This document shows, piece after piece, positions 59,214 through 64,000 of a stretch of 64,000 nt of DNA. Under the pieces are notes generated by a model. That model saw only the letters and a list, made by a program, of their open reading frames with translations. It was not told the origin of the DNA and ran no database searches. Numbering within the stretch: position 1 is the stretch's first letter; the number at the start of each line of letters is the position of its first letter. The stretch comes from JABDBE01 sp049585795 (lineage in GTDB: Bacteria; Acidobacteriota; Terriglobia; Terriglobales; Acidobacteriaceae). The translations under genes and the position numbers were made by a program. Where the stretch lies: the NCBI GenBank assembly GCA_049585795.1, contig JBAVAQ010000024.1, forward strand, positions 62,001 through 126,000. The letters run 5' to 3'.

Positions 59214-62200
59214 TTGATTAATGCTTTAGTAGCCAAGGTCTTCGGGACCAAGAACGAGCGCGAGGTCAAGCGCACGATGCCTCGTGTCGAGGCCATCAAC
59301 GCCCTTGAACCCGAAATGCAGAAGCTCACTGATGAGCAGCTGCGCGGCAAAACGGACGAGTTCCGCCAGCGAATAAAAGAACGCTTGGCGCGTATTCCCG
59401 ACGAGCCGAACGCCGACATCGATCGCCGGAAGGAACTCGACAAAGAACGTACCAACCTGCTCAACGAAGTTCTCGATGAGCTTCTGGAAGAAGCCTTCGC
59501 TGTCGTCCGCGAAGGCGGCCGCCGCGTTCTCAACATGCGGCACTTCGATGTGCAGTTGATCGGCGGCATGGTTCTCCACCAGGGCAAGATCGCGGAAATG
59601 AAGACCGGCGAAGGAAAAACCCTGGTCGCCACTTTGCCCGTCTATCTGAATGCTCTCGGCGGGCGCGGCGTACACGTAGTCACGGTTAACGACTATCTCG
59701 CCAAGCGCGACTCCGAGTGGATGGGCAAACTCTACAGCTTCCTCGGCCTGAGCGTAGGCGTCATCGTTCACGATCTTGACGACCAGCAGCGCCGCGAAGC
59801 CTATGCCGCCGACGTTACCTACGGCACCAACAACGAATTCGGCTTCGATTATCTGCGCGACAATATGAAGTTCGATCTGCACGATTGCGTGCAGCGCGGC
59901 CACAATTTCTCCATCGTCGACGAAGTCGATTCTATCCTGATTGACGAAGCCCGCACTCCGCTTATCATTTCCGGGGCCAGCGAAGAATCTACTGACAAAT
60001 ACGCCAGGGTCAACCGCATTATTCCCAAGCTCGAAAAGGGCGAGCAAATTGACACCCCTCCCGGTGAGCCCGTGCAATATACCGGCGACTTCGTAGTGGA
60101 TGAAAAGCATAGAAGCATCACGGTTACTGACGAGGGCTGGGAAAAAGTGGAACAATTGCTTGGCATCGGCAATGTTGCCGACCCGGAGAATTGGGATTTG
60201 AAGCACCACGTGGAGACTGCGGTCAAAGCCCACGCTCTTTATCACCGGGATGTCGAGTACGTGGTGAAAGAAGGCGAAGTCATCATTGTGGATGAGTTCA
60301 CCGGGCGTTTGATGCCGGGCCGCCGCTGGTCCGATGGCCTGCACCAATCGGTCGAAGCCAAGGAAAACGTAAAAATCGAACGCGAGAATCAGACCCTCGC
60401 CACCATCACGTTCCAGAATTATTTCCGCATGTACAAAAAGCTGGCCGGCATGACCGGCACGGCAGAAACCGAAGCGCCAGAATTCGAGAAGATTTACAGG
60501 CTCGAAGTCATGGTCATTCCCACCAATAAGCCGATGCGGCGACTGGAGAATCCCGACGTTGTTTACCGCACCGAAAAAGAGAAATACTTCGCCGCCGCCG
60601 ATGAAATCCAGAGATTGCATGCGACCGGCCAGCCCGTGTTGGTGGGCACTACGTCGATTGAAAAGTCAGAGCGTCTTTCCGAGCTGCTGAAAAAGAAGGG
60701 CGTCAAGCACTGGGTTCTGAACGCCAAACAGCACGAAAAGGAAGCTGAAATCGTCGCCCAAGCCGGCAGCAAAGACATGGTCACGATCGCGACCAATATG
60801 GCGGGCCGTGGTACCGACATTCTGCTGGGCGGAAATCCCGAGTTCATGGCCAAGCAGGAATGCGTGAAGAAGGGAATCGCGCAGCCGCTGCGTGCCGCGC
60901 AAGGCAAAGTTCAAGCCGTCGTCGACGATACCAAAAGCACCGTCTGGTACTACGCTGGCAACGAGTACGTGGTTCCCACCGAGCAATGGACACAAACTTT
61001 CAACCGCTTTAAAGCACAAACCGATAAAGAGCATGATGAAGTCATCGACGTCGGAGGCTTGCATATCTTCGGCACCGAGCGTCATGAAGCCCGCCGCATC
61101 GACAACCAGCTTCGCGGCCGTGCTGGACGCCAGGGCGATCCTGGTTCCTCTCGCTTCTACCTCTCGCTCGAAGACGACTTGATGCGCATTTTTGCCAAGG
61201 AGTGGATCTCCAAACTGCTTCAGCGTCTGGGCATGGAAGAAGGGATTCCCATTGAATCCAAGATGATCTCACGTCGCATCGAGGCTTCTCAGGAGGCCGT
61301 CGAAGCGCAAAACTTCGAAGCCCGCAAACATCTGCTGGAATACGACGACGTCATGAACAAGCAGCGCGAGGCCGTGTATGGCCTGCGCCGTCAATTGCTC
61401 GAAGGGGTCGATCAGAAAGAATTGATCCTCGAAGATTACGTCTCCAGCATCCTGAGCGATCTGATGGATGAGTTCTGTGCGGTCAAGGTTCACGCTGCTG
61501 ATTGGGATCTCAAGGGATTGAAGGACGCCATTTTTACCCGCTTCGGTGTGGATATTCTCGCGGAAGGCATCCAGCCCGAGACCTTGAACCGCCAGGAACT
61601 CGGCGATGCGATTTTTGACAAACTCAAAACCCGCTACGACGCCAAAGAAAAACTGATTGGCCCCGATGCCATGCGCTACCACGAGCGCATGATCATGTTA
61701 AGCGTGCTCGACGCACAATGGAAAGACCACCTCCGCGACATGGACCACCTGAAAGAGGGCATCGGCCTGCGCGGCTACGGGCAGCACGACCCTCTGGTGG
61801 AGTACAAGCGCGAGTCCTTCGATATGTTCGAAGCCATGATGCAGCGCTCCCAGGAGGACGCTGTCCGCTATCTCTACCTGATGCAGATTCTGGAACGTCC
61901 GAGCGAAGGCGGAGTCCCGAGACCTGGAGACGGTGGTGGCCCCGGCGCAGGTCCAGAAGCCGGCGTGCCGGTACCGCGAATGGGTGGGGATGGAAACGGG
62001 CGCAGACCGCGGCAGGTGGCCACGTCTGTTGACGAAATCGAAGAAGCTTTCCAACGCAAGAAGCGCCGCGAACTCGATCAGGCTCGCATGGCCGGTTCTG
62101 GTGATCTGCAGACGGTGCAACAGGTAGTTCGCGGCACCGCCAAGATCGGCCGCAACGATCCCTGCCCCTGCGGCTCCGGAAAGAAGTACAAGAAGTGCTG

Positions 62201-62216
62201 CGGCGCCAACGCGTAA
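59214..62216 (+). CDS. secA: Protein translocase ATPase SecA
   Basis: 1000 residues; TTG start with AAGGA upstream, giving INALVAKVFGTKNEREVK. Drives Sec-dependent protein export. Motifs seen are MKTGEGKTLVATLP (Walker A), DEVDSILIDEARTPLIISG (Walker B region) and TNMAGRGTDILLGGNPE. An insertion of ~35 residues around FMAKQECVKKGIAQPLRAAQ also occurs. The C-terminal SEC-C zinc tail is RNDPCPCGSGKKYKKCCG. It is somewhat longer than E. coli SecA because of a glycine-rich linker before the zinc tail. Confidence 0.97.
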   Translation: MINALVAKVFGTKNEREVKRTMPRVEAINALEPEMQKLTDEQLRGKTDEFRQRIKERLARIPDEPNADIDRRKELDKERTNLLNEVLDELLEEAFAVVREGGRRVLNMRHFDVQLIGGMVLHQGKIAEMKTGEGKTLVATLPVYLNALGGRGVHVVTVNDYLAKRDSEWMGKLYSFLGLSVGVIVHDLDDQQRREAYAADVTYGTNNEFGFDYLRDNMKFDLHDCVQRGHNFSIVDEVDSILIDEARTPLIISGASEESTDKYARVNRIIPKLEKGEQIDTPPGEPVQYTGDFVVDEKHRSITVTDEGWEKVEQLLGIGNVADPENWDLKHHVETAVKAHALYHRDVEYVVKEGEVIIVDEFTGRLMPGRRWSDGLHQSVEAKENVKIERENQTLATITFQNYFRMYKKLAGMTGTAETEAPEFEKIYRLEVMVIPTNKPMRRLENPDVVYRTEKEKYFAAADEIQRLHATGQPVLVGTTSIEKSERLSELLKKKGVKHWVLNAKQHEKEAEIVAQAGSKDMVTIATNMAGRGTDILLGGNPEFMAKQECVKKGIAQPLRAAQGKVQAVVDDTKSTVWYYAGNEYVVPTEQWTQTFNRFKAQTDKEHDEVIDVGGLHIFGTERHEARRIDNQLRGRAGRQGDPGSSRFYLSLEDDLMRIFAKEWISKLLQRLGMEEGIPIESKMISRRIEASQEAVEAQNFEARKHLLEYDDVMNKQREAVYGLRRQLLEGVDQKELILEDYVSSILSDLMDEFCAVKVHAADWDLKGLKDAIFTRFGVDILAEGIQPETLNRQELGDAIFDKLKTRYDAKEKLIGPDAMRYHERMIMLSVLDAQWKDHLRDMDHLKEGIGLRGYGQHDPLVEYKRESFDMFEAMMQRSQEDAVRYLYLMQILERPSEGGVPRPGDGGGPGAGPEAGVPVPRMGGDGNGRRPRQVATSVDEIEEAFQRKKRRELDQARMAGSGDLQTVQQVVRGTAKIGRNDPCPCGSGKKYKKCCGANA

Positions 62217-62229
62217 CGCAAAACCTTTA

Positions 62230-62292
62230 AACCACAAAGGACACAAAGGAAGTCCCGTCGCGATTCTCCTTACCCTCGTGTCCTTTGTGGTT
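62230..62292. terminator. Inverted repeat between secA and the convergent gene
   Basis: 15-bp perfect stem AACCACAAAGGACAC/GTGTCCTTTGTGGTT (62230-62244, 62278-62292) with a 33-nt loop. Placed between convergent stops, it may act as a bidirectional terminator, but it is also a member of the widespread 'accacaaagg' repeat type. Confidence 0.55.
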
Positions 62293-62306
62293 AATGGCTT
62301 TTGTTC

Positions 62307-63467
62307 TTATTGCGTTGGTTTAGCCAGCACGAACGACTTCACGACGATGTTATTCGGCTGAACCCCAACCGGAATCATGGTCAGCAACGAATACTCGCCC
62401 GGCTCGAATTTCTTCTTCGGCGTGCGCTTCTGGATGACGGTCACATCTCCTGAACCCGAATTTAGAACCAGCAAATAGTTCTGGCTCTGCGAAAGCGCCA
62501 GCCCATCCGGATGACTGCCGACCGGCAATGTCGCGATCATTTTTCCGATATCAATGTCGTAGACCGACACCGAGTTCGATCCGAAATTACTGACGTAGAG
62601 GCGTGAATTGTCGATTGTGACGATCCCGCGCGCCGGATGCATGCCAATCAAATAACTGCCCCCAACCTCGTTCGTGGCAGTCTCGATAATCGAAATGTTA
62701 TCGGAATCGAAGTTGCTCACCATGAGTTCCCCGCCGTCCGGCTTGAGCGCCAGGTTGACGGGAGTTTTACCCACGTCGAGCAGGGCCAGCAATTTGTCAT
62801 TCTTCAGATCAACCGACGCGACCTGACTCGACGCCGAGCAAGCGATAAACGCCTTGCTGCTGTCCGGCAGGATGGCAATGTCTTCCGGCTGCTGGCAAAG
62901 CGGAATCGTCCCGCGAACCGTCAGATGCTGAGCATCGATCAGCGAAATCGTATTGTCGCCGCGATTGCTCACCACCACAGTTTCGCCGTCCGGAGAAACT
63001 CTGACCAACCCCGGCGAAGCGCCCACGCGAATGTTGCTGACCACAACTCGCTTGTCTAAATCAATCACCGAAACATTCGCCGAACCTGAATTGGCGACGT
63101 AGCCACGCCGTCCATCCTCAGAAATATCGATGAAGTAAGGCTTGCCGTGTATGCCAATGGTTGCGACCACCTCGTTGCGTTCGGCATCAATCACACTGAC
63201 GTTGTTCGATCCCGTGTTGACGACGTAGACCTCGTTCTTCTTGCTGTTCGCCGCGACACCGGTAGGCTCGCTGCCAACCTTGATCGTTTTCGCCGGCTGA
63301 AACGTCCGCAGGTCGATCACGCTCACCGTGTTGCTCTTGCCGTTCGTGATGTACGCGTACTCGTGGTAAGCCGGACCGTAATCGGCGAGCTGCCGCTCAC
63401 GGAAATACAACCAGCCCAGGCCGACAAACACTGGGATAGAAACAACGATGAGAAGAACTTTTCTCAA
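62307..63467 (-). CDS. YVTN-family beta-propeller protein, membrane-anchored
   Basis: 386 residues from TTG 63467. The start overlaps the stop of the upstream DAHP synthase gene (TTGA), and the longer frame upstream runs through that gene. An N-terminal anchor (RKVLLIVVSIPVFVGLGWLYF) precedes seven or so propeller blades with the repeated pattern AYITNGKSNTVSVIDLRTFQPAKTIKVGSEPTGVA. This is the YncE/YVTN pattern. It is periplasmic or outer-surface in location and of unknown function. Confidence 0.85.
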   Translation of the reverse strand: MRKVLLIVVSIPVFVGLGWLYFRERQLADYGPAYHEYAYITNGKSNTVSVIDLRTFQPAKTIKVGSEPTGVAANSKKNEVYVVNTGSNNVSVIDAERNEVVATIGIHGKPYFIDISEDGRRGYVANSGSANVSVIDLDKRVVVSNIRVGASPGLVRVSPDGETVVVSNRGDNTISLIDAQHLTVRGTIPLCQQPEDIAILPDSSKAFIACSASSQVASVDLKNDKLLALLDVGKTPVNLALKPDGGELMVSNFDSDNISIIETATNEVGGSYLIGMHPARGIVTIDNSRLYVSNFGSNSVSVYDIDIGKMIATLPVGSHPDGLALSQSQNYLLVLNSGSGDVTVIQKRTPKKKFEPGEYSLLTMIPVGVQPNNIVVKSFVLAKPTQ

Positions 63468-64000
63468 GGTAGTGGAGCGATCGAGGATCCGCGTGCGGTC
63501 TCGGAGGACACTGATGTAAGCGCGTTCGGACGAGTTAGAACTCCCGGTACCGTCCTCCCCACCACGGGCGCGATCTGCCGCACCTGCGCCATCAACTCGT
63601 CGAATTGATCGGGGTACAGCGACTGCATGCCATCCGACAGCGCCAGATCCGGCTGATGATGCACTTCGACGATGAGCCCATCCGCGCCCACGGCAATTGC
63701 CGCCCGCGAAAGCGGAGTCACTTTGTTCCGCTTTCCAGTGCCCTGGCTTGGATCCACAAGAATGGGCAAGTGGCTGAGCCGCTGCACCGCCGGAACCACG
63801 CTCAAGTCGAGCGTGTTGCGCGTGTGGTCGGCGAAGGTGCGGATGCCGCGTTCGCACAGAATCACGTTGTAATTGCCTTCGCTCATCACATACTCGGCCG
63901 CCATGAGAAATTCTTCCAGCGTCGCCGACATGCCGCGCTTCACCATCACCGGGCGCTTCGAGCGGCCGGCGCGCCGCAGCAGAGAGTAATTCTGCATGTT
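63464..64000 (-). CDS. 3-deoxy-7-phosphoheptulonate synthase, C-terminal part (cut by window)
   Basis: The frame is open to the right edge, so the true start lies outside. NMQNYSLLRRAGRSKRPVMVKRGMSATLEEFLMAAEYV, CERGIRTFADHTRNTLDLS, PILVDPSQGTGKRNKVTPLSRAA and GLIVEVHHQPDLALSDGMQSL are the signatures of the AroA(Y)/AroG-Bs-type DAHP synthase, which starts the shikimate pathway from PEP and erythrose 4-phosphate. The last ~30 residues are poorly conserved and overlap the next gene. Confidence 0.93.
   Translation of the reverse strand, partial: NMQNYSLLRRAGRSKRPVMVKRGMSATLEEFLMAAEYVMSEGNYNVILCERGIRTFADHTRNTLDLSVVPAVQRLSHLPILVDPSQGTGKRNKVTPLSRAAIAVGADGLIVEVHHQPDLALSDGMQSLYPDQFDELMAQVRQIAPVVGRTVPGVLTRPNALTSVSSETARGSSIAPLP

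Noticed and set aside
59226..60620. Long minus-strand open frame (464 codons) opposite secA
   Set aside because: It is a mirror of the strongly conserved SecA frame in high-GC DNA and shows no family motifs.
62307..63857. Full-length start of the YVTN protein at 63857
   Set aside because: The extra N-terminal 130 residues run through the DAHP synthase gene and look like an Arg-rich shadow; TTG 63467 gives a membrane anchor.

Overview
This window looks like the chromosome of a soil Acidobacteriota (Terriglobia-type) bacterium. The clues are high GC, many GTG/TTG starts, short dispersed hairpin repeats, GloVer-repeat and DUF4440-type secreted proteins, paired M16 peptidases and tandem type IV pilins. 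The lineage is inferred from gene style only. No rRNA or marker phylogeny was available.

Layout. 1-8824: the 3' end of alaS, a SpoIIAA-like protein, a dienelactone hydrolase/Rieske oxygenase pair, a lytic transglycosylase, an AMIN/amidase_3 protein and two secreted proteins. 8845-21950: a ~13 kb integrative element inserted in a tRNA-Pro gene. It is bounded by a 47-bp direct repeat and carries a tyrosine integrase, an AlpA/Xis-like HTH protein, a Rep-like protein, two XRE regulators, an M48 peptidase, a KOW-like two-repeat protein, a three-gene envelope operon and a decayed IS1-family transposase tail. 21906-24433: tRNA-Pro, a 2H phosphoesterase, a UDP-glucose-dehydrogenase homologue that lacks every catalytic residue I could align, and tRNA-His. 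24574-30441: a minus-strand sugar-phosphate operon (pgm, glucokinase, pgi, gnd, pgl). 30917-39427: nhaA, a phosphopantetheinyl transferase, several small or unknown genes and an ABC exporter operon. 39640-41258: two tandem pilin genes, each with a candidate sigma-54 promoter and a near-identical terminator. 41466-44948: a Rieske oxygenase, a SpoIIE-type phosphatase and a radical SAM protein.

45024-47693 is a 2.67 kb mobile element. It has 22-bp terminal inverted repeats (20/22 identical) beginning GGTAGTG and a perfect 8-bp target duplication. It encodes a single-ORF IS1-family transposase plus several passenger genes. The transposase and a winged-helix-like gene are transcribed divergently from a compact control region, in which a 15-bp perfect inverted repeat overlaps both putative -35 boxes. 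I regard this as the most novel system here.

47865-64000: an M16 peptidase pair (one active, one lacking HxxEH), small ORFs, a stand-alone LigD-type polymerase, a DUF72 protein, XerD/XerC-like recombinases flanked by MITE-like repeats, an acyl-CoA synthetase/ACP/PlsC fusion containing a translated repeat, secA, a YVTN beta-propeller protein and the 3' part of a DAHP synthase gene.
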